From the NCBI RefSeq assembly GCF_000712975.1, contig NZ_JHQL01000001.1, forward strand, positions 910,625 through 974,624: DNA of 64,000 nucleotides, in the 5' to 3' direction. The DNA is from Vreelandella neptunia (GTDB taxonomy: Bacteria > Pseudomonadota > Gammaproteobacteria > Pseudomonadales > Halomonadaceae). Shown in pieces: positions 15,836 through 25,178 of the stretch; within the stretch, counting starts at the first letter, position 1, and every line of letters starts with the position of its first letter. The notes below the pieces were generated by a model. It was given only the letters and a program-made list of their open reading frames with translations, did not search any database and was not told the DNA's origin. A program made the position numbers and the translations under genes.

Positions 15836-18639
15836 GTACTGAATTTGCGCTAACGCTGGATGGCCACGAAGTGACTGCTTATGCCGGTGAAACCCTATGG
15901 CAGGTGGCCAAGCGCGCAGGAGAAACCATCCCCCATCTCTGTTTCAAAGAGGCTCCAGGTTACCGTGCCGATGGTAACTGCCGTGTTTGCATGGTCGAGA
16001 TTGACGGCGAGCGCACCTTGGCGGCCAGCTGTATACGTGAAGCAGCGCCGGGCATGGTGGTGCGCAGCGCAAGCTCTCACCGCGCGGTGCAGGCCCGTGA
16101 AACCGTGCTGGAGCTGTTCATGGCGGATCAGCCCAGTCGAGCGGAAAGCCCCGACCGTTCCAGCCATTTTTGGAAGACTGCCGAGCAGCTTTCAGTGGAT
16201 GAACATGCTGTTAAGGCATGGCTGCCACCGCGCCGGAAAACCCCTGTTAGCCACGCGGTGGTGGCGCCGTCAGTTCAACAGCCAGATACCAGCCATCCCG
16301 CCATGCAGGTTAATTTAAACGCTTGTATTACCTGCAACCTGTGCGTACGCGCCTGCCGTGAGGTGCAAAGCAACGACGTGATTGGTCTGGCTCAGCGCGG
16401 CGCGGCAGCCACGGTGGTGTTTGATTTTAACGACCCGATGGGCGATAGCACCTGTGTTGGCTGTGGCGAGTGTGTTCAGGCGTGCCCGACGGGAGCGCTG
16501 ATGCCTGCCTCGTTGGTGAGTTCGGCTGGCCACGGCGATTCACACAGTCAGCGACAGGTTGATTCCGTTTGCCCTTACTGCGGCGTGGGCTGCCAGCTTA
16601 CCTACCATATGAATAACGACGCCCTGGCGTATGTAGAAGGGCGCAACGGCCCTGCTAACCAGGGTCGTCTGTGCGTGAAAGGGCGCTTTGGGTTTGACTA
16701 CGTTAGCCATCCGGCACGGCTAACCAAGCCGCTGCTGCGCAAACCGGGGGTGGCTAAAGGTCTCGACCCAAGCTTTGACCCTGCCAAGCCGCTCAGTCAT
16801 TTCCGCGAGGCCAGTTGGGAAGAAGCACTCGACGTGGCCGCCAGCGGCTTAAGGAACCTCAAGGCCGCCCATGGCCCAGAAGCCTTGGCGGGCTTTGGCA
16901 GCGCTAAATGCTCCAATGAAGAAGCTTGGCTATTTCAAAAGCTGGTGCGTACGGGGTTTGGCAGCAATAATGTTGATCACTGCACCCGGCTGTGTCACGC
17001 CAGTTCTGTCGCTGCGCTGATGGAGTGCCTGGGGTCTGGGGCGGTAACGGCATCGTTTATGCAGGCTCTGGAAGCAGATGTGGTGATCCTGACGGGTTGT
17101 AACCCAGCGGTAAACCATCCTGTTGCGGCCACCTTCTTCAAGCAAGCTGCCAAACGCGGCACTGAGATTATTATTCTCGATCCTCGCGGGCAGGCATTAG
17201 ATGCTTACGCTAGCCTGAGCGTTCGCTTTACGCCAGGCGGCGATGTCTCGTTATTCAACGCGCTGCTCCACGTCATTATTGCCGAAGAGCTTTATGACAA
17301 CGCCTATATTCAAGCGCATACCGAAGGCTTTGAGGCATTGAAAAACAGCGTTGCTCATAGCACTCCTGAAGCTATGAGCGTGCTGTGTGGCGTCGCGCCA
17401 GAGACTCTTCGAGAGGTGGCGCGGGGCTACGCCAACGCCGAGAAAGCGATGATTTTCTGGGGTATGGGCATTTCTCAGCATACCCATGGCACCGACAACG
17501 CGCGCTGTCTGATCTCATTGGCGCTGGCGTGCGGTCATACAGGCCGTCCAGGCACTGGTCTGCACCCGCTGCGCGGACAAAATAATGTGCAGGGCGCATC
17601 CGATGCGGGGCTTATTCCCATGGTGTTGCCCGACTATCAGCCGGTGGGTGATCGCCAATTGCGGGCTGCCTTTGAAGAGCTGTGGAATACTCCGCTCAGT
17701 GCCGAACCAGGGCTGACGGTGGTCGAAGTCATGGATGCTATCCACGCGGGGAGTGTGCGCGGTATGTACATCCTGGGTGAGAACCCCGCTATGTCTGACC
17801 CAGACCTGACTCATGCCAGAGCCGCCCTTGGCAAACTTGAACATCTGGTGGTGCAAGATTTGTTCGTCACTGAAACCGCCCAGTTTGCCGATGTCATTCT
17901 GCCAGCTTCCGCCTGGCCTGAGAAAGACGGCACTGTGACCAACACCAACCGCCAGGTGCAGTTAGGCCGCGCGGCGCTGCCGCTACCGGGAAACGCCAAG
18001 CCCGATTGGTGGATTATCCAGGAGATTGCCAAGCGCTTTGGGCTTAGCTGGAATTACGCCCACCCCCAGGAAGTGTTCGTAGAGATGCAGCAAGGTATGG
18101 CGTCGTTTAATCACATCAGCTGGGCGCGGCTGGCGCGGGAAGGCTCGGTAACGTACCCCTGCCCAGCGGAAGATTTACCTGGCCAGGATGTGGTGTTCAG
18201 CGACGCCTTTCCACGCAAAGGTGGGTTAGCTAAATTTTCCCCTACGCGCCCGTTACCGCCAGACGAACCGGTAGATGACGCTTACCCCACGGTATTAACC
18301 ACTGGTCGGCAACTAGAGCATTGGCACACCGGCTCCATGACTCGGCGCAGCCACGTATTAGATGCCCTGGAGCCAGACGCCGTGGCCAGTCTTTCCCCAG
18401 GCGAGTTAAATCGCCTAGGCGTTGCACCAGGAGAAAAGCTGACGATCACAACGCGACGCGGCACGATTACGCTCACCGCCAGAATGGACTCAAAAATTCC
18501 TGATGGCATGGTGTTTGTGCCGTTCGCTTATGCAGAGGCGGCAGCCAACCTGCTGACCAACCCAGCGCTTGATCCCTACGGCAAAATACCGGAGTTCAAA
18601 TACGCGGCGTGTCGGTTAGCACCTCTAGTGAGCTCCTAG
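15832..18639 (+). CDS. NAD-dependent formate dehydrogenase, molybdopterin catalytic (alpha) subunit
   Basis: A 935-residue soluble enzyme oxidising formate to CO2. Domains in order: plant-type [2Fe-2S] ferredoxin (residues ~1-85; CFKEAPGYRADGNCRVCMVE), His/Cys cluster region, two [4Fe-4S] clusters (ACITCNLCVRACREV and CVGCGECVQACPTGA), the molybdopterin-type [4Fe-4S] motif VCPYCGVGCQLTYH, then the Mo-bis-MGD domain. The Mo ligand is Cys388 in HCTRLCHASSVAAL, not selenocysteine. The C-terminal dinucleotide-binding domain contains TTGRQLEHWHTGSMTRRS. I chose the ATG at 15832, which overlaps the upstream stop as ATGA; longer reading into the beta gene is unlikely. No fdhD or small delta-subunit gene follows. 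Confidence 0.93.
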   Translation: MSTEFALTLDGHEVTAYAGETLWQVAKRAGETIPHLCFKEAPGYRADGNCRVCMVEIDGERTLAASCIREAAPGMVVRSASSHRAVQARETVLELFMADQPSRAESPDRSSHFWKTAEQLSVDEHAVKAWLPPRRKTPVSHAVVAPSVQQPDTSHPAMQVNLNACITCNLCVRACREVQSNDVIGLAQRGAAATVVFDFNDPMGDSTCVGCGECVQACPTGALMPASLVSSAGHGDSHSQRQVDSVCPYCGVGCQLTYHMNNDALAYVEGRNGPANQGRLCVKGRFGFDYVSHPARLTKPLLRKPGVAKGLDPSFDPAKPLSHFREASWEEALDVAASGLRNLKAAHGPEALAGFGSAKCSNEEAWLFQKLVRTGFGSNNVDHCTRLCHASSVAALMECLGSGAVTASFMQALEADVVILTGCNPAVNHPVAATFFKQAAKRGTEIIILDPRGQALDAYASLSVRFTPGGDVSLFNALLHVIIAEELYDNAYIQAHTEGFEALKNSVAHSTPEAMSVLCGVAPETLREVARGYANAEKAMIFWGMGISQHTHGTDNARCLISLALACGHTGRPGTGLHPLRGQNNVQGASDAGLIPMVLPDYQPVGDRQLRAAFEELWNTPLSAEPGLTVVEVMDAIHAGSVRGMYILGENPAMSDPDLTHARAALGKLEHLVVQDLFVTETAQFADVILPASAWPEKDGTVTNTNRQVQLGRAALPLPGNAKPDWWIIQEIAKRFGLSWNYAHPQEVFVEMQQGMASFNHISWARLAREGSVTYPCPAEDLPGQDVVFSDAFPRKGGLAKFSPTRPLPPDEPVDDAYPTVLTTGRQLEHWHTGSMTRRSHVLDALEPDAVASLSPGELNRLGVAPGEKLTITTRRGTITLTARMDSKIPDGMVFVPFAYAEAAANLLTNPALDPYGKIPEFKYAACRLAPLVSS

Positions 18640-18759
18640 TTAGTACCCTCTAAATAAAATGTGAATGCGTCATACGCCCCTTGTCACTGCAAGTGGTGCC
18701 TGGGTTGGGGTATCATCTTTGCAAAGTGGTTTGATTCATGTGATGGAGTAAGCGGGGCG

Positions 18760-19365
18760 ATGGCACAAGTGCAGGCAGTGCAACGTGTGTTGATGATCGA
18801 TAATTACGACAGCTTCACGTTCAATATCGTCCAGTACCTCGGCGAGCTGGGAGCCGAGGTGGTGACCTACCGTAATGATGAGCTTACCCTTGAACAAATT
18901 GACGCCTTAGCGCCTACCCATTTAGTTATTTCACCAGGGCCATGCACCCCTAATGAAGCGGGAGTATCGCTGGCAGCGATTGCTCACTTTGCGGGTAAGT
19001 TGCCTATTTTGGGCGTTTGTCTTGGGCATCAGGCGATTGGCCAGGTTTACGGTGGTAGGGTAGTGCGTGCACCCCAAGTGATGCATGGCAAAACGTCTGC
19101 TGTCGTGCACGGTGGGCAAGGGGTATTTAATGGGCTTGAAAACCCGCTAGAAGTGACCCGTTACCACTCGTTAGTGGTAGATAAAGCAAGCTTGCCGGAG
19201 TGTTTTGAAGTCACCGCTTGGACCGCAGACGATGATGTTACGCCAGGGCTGATAATGGGCTTTCGTCATCGTATCCTCGATGTTGAAGGGGTACAGTTTC
19301 ATCCTGAGTCGATTCTCACGCGCCAAGGCCATGCGTTATTGGCCAACTTTTTAACACGCGGCTAA
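18760..19365 (+). CDS. trpG: Anthranilate synthase glutamine amidotransferase subunit
   Basis: A 201-residue class I amidotransferase supplying ammonia for anthranilate synthesis. [22 protein letters not shown] is the conserved N-terminus. The nucleophile is Cys in [11 protein letters not shown], and the His/Glu pair is in VQFHPESIL. An upstream in-frame GTG at 18661 would add 33 unrelated residues. The ATG at 18760 with GGAG 11 nt upstream fits family length. In many bacteria the same subunit serves PabB as well; pabB is elsewhere in this window and trpE is not in it. Confidence 0.93.
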   Translation: MAQVQAVQRVLMIDNYDSFTFNIVQYLGELGAEVVTYRNDELTLEQIDALAPTHLVISPGPCTPNEAGVSLAAIAHFAGKLPILGVCLGHQAIGQVYGGRVVRAPQVMHGKTSAVVHGGQGVFNGLENPLEVTRYHSLVVDKASLPECFEVTAWTADDDVTPGLIMGFRHRILDVEGVQFHPESILTRQGHALLANFLTRG

Positions 19366-19401
19366 CTGCCAAATTTATACGCTTTAGGGGCTTTTCTGTT
19401 C

Positions 19402-20421
19402 ATGCAAATGCGAGATGCAATTAATGCGGTAATGCGCCGCGAAGACCTCTCTTTCGATGCAATGCACGCGCTAATGCGCCAGATCATGACCGGCGAAGCC
19501 TCCGATGCGCAAATTGGTGGCCTGCTGGTGGGGCTGGCCATGAAAGGCGAGAGCGCCGAGGAAATTAGCGCGGCGGCCCAGGTTATGCGCGAGCTAATGA
19601 AGCGGGTAGAGCTACACACCGATAACGTAGTAGATATTGTCGGTACCGGCGGTGATGGTGCGAACCTGTTTAACGTTTCTACGGCGGCTAGCTTTGTGGC
19701 GGCCGCTGGGGGCGCTCATGTGGCTAAGCATGGTAACCGCAGCGTTTCTTCATCCTCAGGCAGTGCAGACCTTTTCGATATCGCCGGTATTTACCTTGAT
19801 CTCAAACCTGAACAGGTGGCGCGCTGTATTGAGCAGGTCGGTGTGGGCTTTATGTTTGCCCCCAACCATCACCCGGCCATGCGCTACGCTATTGGTCCGC
19901 GCCGGGAGATGGGCGTGCGCACGCTGTTTAACATCCTTGGCCCTTTAACTAATCCTGCCGGTGCACCTAATCAAGTGCTGGGCGTGTACTCGCTTGAGCT
20001 AGTGCCGTTAATGGCGGAAGTGCTTCGAAAGCTTGGCAGTCGTCACGTGCTGGTGGTGCACTCTGAAGATGGTTTAGATGAAATTTCGTTGGCTGCACCC
20101 ACGCGGGTGGCTGAACTGAAAGATGGCAACATTACTGAATACACCATTACCCCAGAAGAGTTGGGTATTGAGCGCCAAAGCCTTGCCGCGCTAAAAGCGA
20201 CCAGTGCAGAAGACAGCCTGCGGTTAGTAAAATCTGCGCTAAGTGGTGAAGGAGCGGCTGCTGATATGGTGGCGCTCAATGCTGGCGCGGCGCTTTATTG
20301 CGCAGGCGTAGCGGATAACTTAAAAGAGGGCGTATTAGTCGCGCAGGATGCTCAAGCTTCTAAACTGCCGCTTGAAAAGCTAAAAGAGCTTTCGCACTTT
20401 ACTAGCGTCTTTAAAGGATAA
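19402..20421 (+). CDS. trpD: Anthranilate phosphoribosyltransferase
   Basis: A 339-residue enzyme for the second committed step of tryptophan synthesis, joining PRPP and anthranilate. The PRPP/Mg loop is [22 protein letters not shown] (~75-96), followed by [16 protein letters not shown]. The anthranilate-side segment is [31 protein letters not shown]. Length is typical. It lies 36 bp after trpG and 7 bp before trpC, on one operon. Confidence 0.96.
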   Translation: MQMRDAINAVMRREDLSFDAMHALMRQIMTGEASDAQIGGLLVGLAMKGESAEEISAAAQVMRELMKRVELHTDNVVDIVGTGGDGANLFNVSTAASFVAAAGGAHVAKHGNRSVSSSSGSADLFDIAGIYLDLKPEQVARCIEQVGVGFMFAPNHHPAMRYAIGPRREMGVRTLFNILGPLTNPAGAPNQVLGVYSLELVPLMAEVLRKLGSRHVLVVHSEDGLDEISLAAPTRVAELKDGNITEYTITPEELGIERQSLAALKATSAEDSLRLVKSALSGEGAAADMVALNAGAALYCAGVADNLKEGVLVAQDAQASKLPLEKLKELSHFTSVFKG

Positions 20422-20428
20422 AAATCCA

Positions 20429-21232
20429 ATGACTGACCAGGCAACGCCAACTATTTTAACGCGCATTTTGGCCCGAAAGGACGAAGAAGTCGCCGAGCGC
20501 CTGCAGGCGGTAACCGAGGCAGACCTGCTGGCGCTGGCTGAAAAGCAGAGTGCTCCCCGTGGTTTTATTGACGCGCTGAATGCCCGCATTATCGCAGGCG
20601 ACGCAGCAGTCATCGCTGAAATTAAAAAAGCCTCGCCTTCTAAAGGCGTCATGCGTGAAGATTTTCATCCTGCGGATATTGCTAAAAGCTATGCCGAAGG
20701 CGGCGCAGCATGCCTATCCGTATTGACCGATGCAGACTTTTTTCAGGGCCATGAAGACTTTCTGATCGCCGCCCGCGATGCGTGCGATCTGCCCGTGATT
20801 CGTAAAGATTTTATTACCCATGGCTACCAGGTGACCGAGGCGCGAGCTATCGGTGCAGACTGCATCTTGCTGATTGTCGCTGCCCTAGACGACGCCCAGC
20901 TGCGTGATCTGCATCAGCAAGCCAATGCGTTAGGCATGGATGTACTCGTCGAGGTGCACGACGCTGTTGAGCTTGAGCGAGCCCTGGCGCTGGATTTAAA
21001 GCTGGTGGGTATTAACAACCGCAATTTGCATACCTTTGATACCAGCCTTAACACCACCTTAGATCTTCTGCCGCGAATCCCTGAAGGCGTCACGATCATC
21101 ACGGAATCCGGCATCCAAACTCGGGATGACGTGGAACTTATGCGTGACCATGACGTGAATGGTTTCCTCGTCGGTGAAGCCTTCATGCGCGAAGAGGACC
21201 CGGGTCAGGCCCTTAAGCGTCTCTTCTTTTAA
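20429..21232 (+). CDS. trpC: Indole-3-glycerol phosphate synthase
   Basis: A 267-residue TIM-barrel enzyme, stand-alone (not fused to trpF). Motifs: [17 protein letters not shown] (catalytic Lys), [72 protein letters not shown] and [15 protein letters not shown] at 20429 follows AAAGGA. It is the last gene of trpG-trpD-trpC; a 16-bp tandem duplication follows 6 bp after the stop. Confidence 0.96.
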   Translation: MTDQATPTILTRILARKDEEVAERLQAVTEADLLALAEKQSAPRGFIDALNARIIAGDAAVIAEIKKASPSKGVMREDFHPADIAKSYAEGGAACLSVLTDADFFQGHEDFLIAARDACDLPVIRKDFITHGYQVTEARAIGADCILLIVAALDDAQLRDLHQQANALGMDVLVEVHDAVELERALALDLKLVGINNRNLHTFDTSLNTTLDLLPRIPEGVTIITESGIQTRDDVELMRDHDVNGFLVGEAFMREEDPGQALKRLFF

Positions 21233-21238
21233 CTGACA

Positions 21239-21269
21239 TTGTTTGAAACGTTAGTTGTTTGAAACGTTA
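21239..21269. repeat. Two-copy 16-bp tandem repeat between trpC and ydiJ
   Basis: TTGTTTGAAACGTTA occurs at 21239-21253 and again at 21255-21269, with one base between. It sits in the 47-bp gap between the two convergent genes. Function is not apparent. Confidence 0.9.
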
Positions 21270-21279
21270 ATAGCATGCA

Positions 21280-24200
21280 CTAGCCTGCCCGCTTTAAGCA
21301 CCCAAGCAGCGCTTGAAGCGGGTGGTGCAACGTTTGTGCTGAGTAGCGTTTCACCTGGCTACGACAGGAGTAGCCGGTGGCGAGAAGCTTGCCCGCGTTT
21401 TCCTCGGCTTCCACCTGGGGCTGCCAGGATTGGGCGTAGATCGTCTTAGAAGTGTCGACATTACGGGTTTCATGTCCGTAGGTGCCGGACATACCGCAAC
21501 AGCCCGTGGTGGCTAACTCCAGCTCTAAACCAAACGCCGCAAACACCTGTTGCCAGGCTTTGGGGCTGCCTGGTGCGTTGGTCTTTTCGGTGCAGTGGGA
21601 AAGCAGCTTAAAGCCTGGGTCGGTTAAGTTCAGTTGGCTAGGCGCTAGCGTGTTAATACGGGTGGCTAGCCACTCTTGTAGCATCAGCACGTTAGGCACT
21701 TGCTCTACCCCTAGCGCTTTGATGTACTCCTGGCGGTAGGTCAGCGTCATGGCAGGGTCGATACCCACCATCGGCACTTCAAACTCTGCCAACGCCCGCA
21801 GGCGCTTGGCCTGTTTTTCTGCCGTTCGCTCAAAGGCACCTAAAAAGCCCTGCACGTGCAGCGGTTTGCCGTTAGCAGAAAACGGCATCACAAACACCCG
21901 CAGACTCAACCGCGACAGTAGTTCCACCACGTCCATCACCAGCTTGGCTTCGAAGTGGCTGGTGAAGGCGTCCTGGACAATAATCACGCTGTTGGCGCGC
22001 TGCTGCTCGGTAAGCAGCACCAGCGAGGTGGGAGTGGCTTCCGCAACGCCCCAAGCCCTTAGCTGTTTCTTTACGCTGGCACGGGAAAGCTGCGGGGAGT
22101 CGCTCATTCCCAACCCTTTGCGCATCAGACTGTCTACCCAGCGCTGGTTGAGTAGGGCGTTATATAGCGGCGCGACCTTGGCGAGGGTGGGCAACATGAA
22201 TTCGGTGCCACCGATGATGTAATCGCGCAGCGGGCGTAGATAGCGGCCGTGGTAGACCTCTAAAAACTGCGAACGGAACTGCGGCACGTTGACCTTAATC
22301 GGGCACTGGCCCGCACAGGATTTACACGCCAAGCAGCCCGCCATGGCATCGTAAACTTCGTGAGAGTAGTCGTGGTGTTGCTGTTTGCTAACGGTGTTCA
22401 TCACCCGACGGGGAAAGCTTTTAACAAAGCCCCAGCCGTTTTCGGCTTTCTTCTTGCGCGACTCTTCCACCACATCGATGCCCGCCTGAGACTGCAGGCG
22501 TAGCCACTCACGTATCAAGCTGGCACGGCCTTTGGGCGAATGACGGCGGTCGCGGGTGGCCTTCCAGGAAGGGCACATGGGGTCATCAACATCGTAGTTG
22601 TAACAGGCACCATTGCCGTTGCAGTACACCGCAGCGTCATAGGCCTGCCAGGCGCGTTCGTCGATGGTGCGATCCAACTGGCCGCGCAGGGTAACGCCAT
22701 CGACCTTTAACAGTTCAGGGTCGCTGTCTTTGGCGATCAGGTCATGATCTTCTGCGGGGGACGCAATTTTGCCGGGGTTTAGCTGATTATGTGGATCAAA
22801 CGCGGCTTTGACGCGCTGCAGGCTGGGGTAGAGTTCACCAAAGAACTTAGGGCCATACTCAGAACGCACGCCTTTGCCGTGTTCGCCCCACAACAGCCCA
22901 CCGTACTTCTGAGTTAGAGCCGCCACTTCATCGGAAATCTCACGAATCAGTTTTTCCTGTTGGGGATCTTTCATATCCAGTGCCGGGCGCACGTGCAGCA
23001 CTCCCGCATCCACATGGCCAAACATCCCGTAGGAAAGTTGCCGAGCATCCAGCGCGGCGCGGAACTCGCTGATAAAGTCAGCTAGGTGTTCCGGCGGGAC
23101 GGCGGTGTCTTCCACAAACGCAATCGGGCGCTTTTCGCCCTGCACGTTACCCAGCAAACCCACCGAGCGTTTACGCATAGCGTAGACTTTTTGAATCTGC
23201 GGGCGGCCTTCGGCCAGGGTGTAGCCTAAGCGCTCGACGGTCACATCGCGGCCAAGGTGCTCGGTAAAGGAGCGAACCCGTTCCGCCAAACGCTCAGGAT
23301 CATCGTCATTAAACTCGATCAGGTTAATGCCCCGAATTGGCGTGTGGCCGGTAGCGGGGAAAAACTCAGCTACGCTGTCCCAGACAAAGTCTTCCATGGC
23401 CAGCTGCAGCACGGTGTCATCGATGGTTTCAATCGAGGTGGGCCGAGCGCTGGCGGTCATGAGGGCTTTGGCATCGCGCAGTGCCTCCATAAAGCTGGCA
23501 TAGCGCACATTCACTAGCGTTGAGTGCTTCGGGATCGGCAGTACGTTCAATACTGCTTCATTCAAAAAGCCTAACGAGCCTTCCGAGCCACACAGCAGGC
23601 TGTTCAGGTTCAGTTGGCCTTGCGTCTCTCGCAGGTGAGCTAAATCGTAGCCGGTTAAACAGCGGTTGAGTGGCGGAAATTTTGCCTCAATCAAATCGCG
23701 CTGTTGGTCGATAATCTCAGCAGCGGTGGTATGCACACGGCCGAGAATGCCTTCTTGTTGGCGCTCAGCCTGCTCTTCTTCAGTACTAAGCGCACGGCTG
23801 TGCAAGTGCTGGCCACCCAGCAGCACCGTATCGAGCGCTAGCACGTGGTCACGGGTTTTACCGTATTCACAACTGCCCTGGCCGCTGGCATCGGTGGAAA
23901 TCATGCCGCCGATGGTGGCGCGATTAGAAGTGGATAACTCCGGTGCAAAAAACAGCCCGTGGGGCTTCAATGCCGCGTTGAGCTGATCTTTCACCACGCC
24001 CGCCTGAACGCGTACCCGGCGTGCCTCTACATTGATCTCTAAAATCTGGTTCATATGGCGGGACACATCCACCACGATACCGTCGGTCAACGACTGGCCG
24101 TTAGTGCCGGTGCCGCCGCCCCGGGGGGTGAGCACGATATCGCGGTGGGGCAGCTCAGCAGCCAGCTTGGCAAGGCGCTCAAGGTCTTCGGCATGCTTAG

Positions 24201-24384
24201 GAAACACCGCAGCCTGGGGCAAGCGCTGGTAAATCGAGTTATCCGTTGCCAGCACCGTGCGGTTGGCATAGTCCGGGGCAATTTCGCCTTCAAAGCCACG
24301 AGCGCGCAAGGCGTCTAGAAAACGCACGTAATGCGTGCTCAGGCGTTTAAACGGGGCCGTACGCGAATCCAAAGATGCAATCAT
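21280..24384 (-). CDS. ydiJ: YdiJ-type FAD-linked oxidase with Fe-S domain (D-2-hydroxyglutarate dehydrogenase family)
   Basis: A 1034-residue protein fusing three parts. Residues ~45-270 form the PCMH-type FAD domain (LTPRGGGTGTNGQSLTDGIVVD, TIGGMISTDASGQGSCEYGKTRDHV). Residues ~270-550 form the FAD-linked oxidase C-terminal domain (GMFGHVDAGVLHVRPALD, WGEHGKGVRSE). The C-terminal part contains Fe-S motifs (CLACKSCAGQCPIKVNVP near 670) and a CCG-type domain (TTGCCGMSGTYGHE). Length and order match E. coli YdiJ (about 1018 residues), characterised as a D-2-hydroxyglutarate dehydrogenase. It acts on 2-hydroxyacids with a membrane or quinone acceptor presumed. Substrate here is by family. Confidence 0.88.
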   Translation of the reverse strand: MIASLDSRTAPFKRLSTHYVRFLDALRARGFEGEIAPDYANRTVLATDNSIYQRLPQAAVFPKHAEDLERLAKLAAELPHRDIVLTPRGGGTGTNGQSLTDGIVVDVSRHMNQILEINVEARRVRVQAGVVKDQLNAALKPHGLFFAPELSTSNRATIGGMISTDASGQGSCEYGKTRDHVLALDTVLLGGQHLHSRALSTEEEQAERQQEGILGRVHTTAAEIIDQQRDLIEAKFPPLNRCLTGYDLAHLRETQGQLNLNSLLCGSEGSLGFLNEAVLNVLPIPKHSTLVNVRYASFMEALRDAKALMTASARPTSIETIDDTVLQLAMEDFVWDSVAEFFPATGHTPIRGINLIEFNDDDPERLAERVRSFTEHLGRDVTVERLGYTLAEGRPQIQKVYAMRKRSVGLLGNVQGEKRPIAFVEDTAVPPEHLADFISEFRAALDARQLSYGMFGHVDAGVLHVRPALDMKDPQQEKLIREISDEVAALTQKYGGLLWGEHGKGVRSEYGPKFFGELYPSLQRVKAAFDPHNQLNPGKIASPAEDHDLIAKDSDPELLKVDGVTLRGQLDRTIDERAWQAYDAAVYCNGNGACYNYDVDDPMCPSWKATRDRRHSPKGRASLIREWLRLQSQAGIDVVEESRKKKAENGWGFVKSFPRRVMNTVSKQQHHDYSHEVYDAMAGCLACKSCAGQCPIKVNVPQFRSQFLEVYHGRYLRPLRDYIIGGTEFMLPTLAKVAPLYNALLNQRWVDSLMRKGLGMSDSPQLSRASVKKQLRAWGVAEATPTSLVLLTEQQRANSVIIVQDAFTSHFEAKLVMDVVELLSRLSLRVFVMPFSANGKPLHVQGFLGAFERTAEKQAKRLRALAEFEVPMVGIDPAMTLTYRQEYIKALGVEQVPNVLMLQEWLATRINTLAPSQLNLTDPGFKLLSHCTEKTNAPGSPKAWQQVFAAFGLELELATTGCCGMSGTYGHETRNVDTSKTIYAQSWQPQVEAEENAGKLLATGYSCRSQVKRYSAQTLHHPLQALLGCLKRAG

Positions 24385-24472
24385 AGTTGATCAAGCCGTC
24401 ACTGCTGGGAGCGGATAGGGGATTGCGCTACTTTACCGCAGCTACCACGGCTCTGCATCCTGGAGGTGAGGT

Positions 24473-25063
24473 TTATGCATCGCCCAGCGCTTCTTTTACC
24501 AGCGCAGCACAGGGCTCGTTCATAGGCAGCGCCAAGGCAAGTGTATGTGCCTGAGGAGACATCTTGCCCCAGGTTTTTTGCACAATGCGCACCATGTGCT
24601 GTTGGTCAATCTTGCGCGAGAAATCTGCAAAGTAGTTTTCTAAAAATACCAGGCAGGCGCAGTCCTCCAGTGCTTGCACATCGGCGTCGCGACCTAGGCC
24701 TTTCTTACGGATAATGGTTGCGGTTCGTTCGGCGTCTGCAACGCTGTAACCAGCGTCGCGCATCAGTTGGGCAGTAGTGTTGCCAGCGCGCTCGCTCTGA
24801 TCGCGACGCCAGGACAAATAGCCAATGCGCCCTTCAGGGTAATCGCTGCGCGGCACCAACCAGCGTTGGAGATGCTGGGCGCGTACCGCCAAACGCAGCA
24901 GTTCATTGGGGTTGTTTTGCAGCGGATCAAGCCAATGGCTCATACGCTGGGCGTAGGCAAGTTCCTGGGGCAGGGTAGTGTCATCGACAAGAGTGGTTTG
25001 GCGCGGATCTTGAGCGTGAAGCGCATCAATGGCCGTTAGGGTTTGTTCAAAGGCAGTTGGCAT
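24473..25063 (-). CDS. DUF4202 family protein
   Basis: A 196-residue soluble protein that I recognise as DUF4202. Motifs: FEQTLTAIDALHAQDPR, ELAYAQRMSHWLDPL, LRLAVRAQHLQRWLVPRSDYPEGRIGYLSWR, IIRKKGLGRDADVQALEDCACLVFLENYF and QKTWGKMSPQ. The conserved His, Arg and Glu-Asp residues suggest an enzyme, but no function is known to me. The frame opens farther upstream, but that start lies inside the symporter's terminator hairpin, so the true start is ATG 25063 or 25075. Neither has a clear ribosome site. Confidence 0.82.
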   Translation of the reverse strand: MPTAFEQTLTAIDALHAQDPRQTTLVDDTTLPQELAYAQRMSHWLDPLQNNPNELLRLAVRAQHLQRWLVPRSDYPEGRIGYLSWRRDQSERAGNTTAQLMRDAGYSVADAERTATIIRKKGLGRDADVQALEDCACLVFLENYFADFSRKIDQQHMVRIVQKTWGKMSPQAHTLALALPMNEPCAALVKEALGDA

Positions 25064-25121
25064 AAGGGTTCGCATGGTGAGTGGGTATTGCCAACATGCT
25101 AACAGGATAGTAGCAGGCCAT

Positions 25122-25158
25122 AAAAAAAGCGCCTGCCGCACAAAAGAACGCAGGCGCT
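25122..25158 (-). terminator. Rho-independent terminator of the symporter gene
   Basis: The stem AGCGCCTGC (25128-25136) pairs with GCAGGCGCT (25150-25158), and seven T follow when read on the minus strand. It lies 20 bp beyond the symporter stop, so the DUF4202 gene needs its own promoter or read-through. Confidence 0.92.
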
Positions 25159-25178
25159 AAGTAATATTGATAGTGAGT

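Noticed and set aside
25064-25141. N-terminal extension of the DUF4202 protein
   Set aside because: The upstream GTG lies inside the symporter's terminator hairpin, and the extra residues do not resemble the family.
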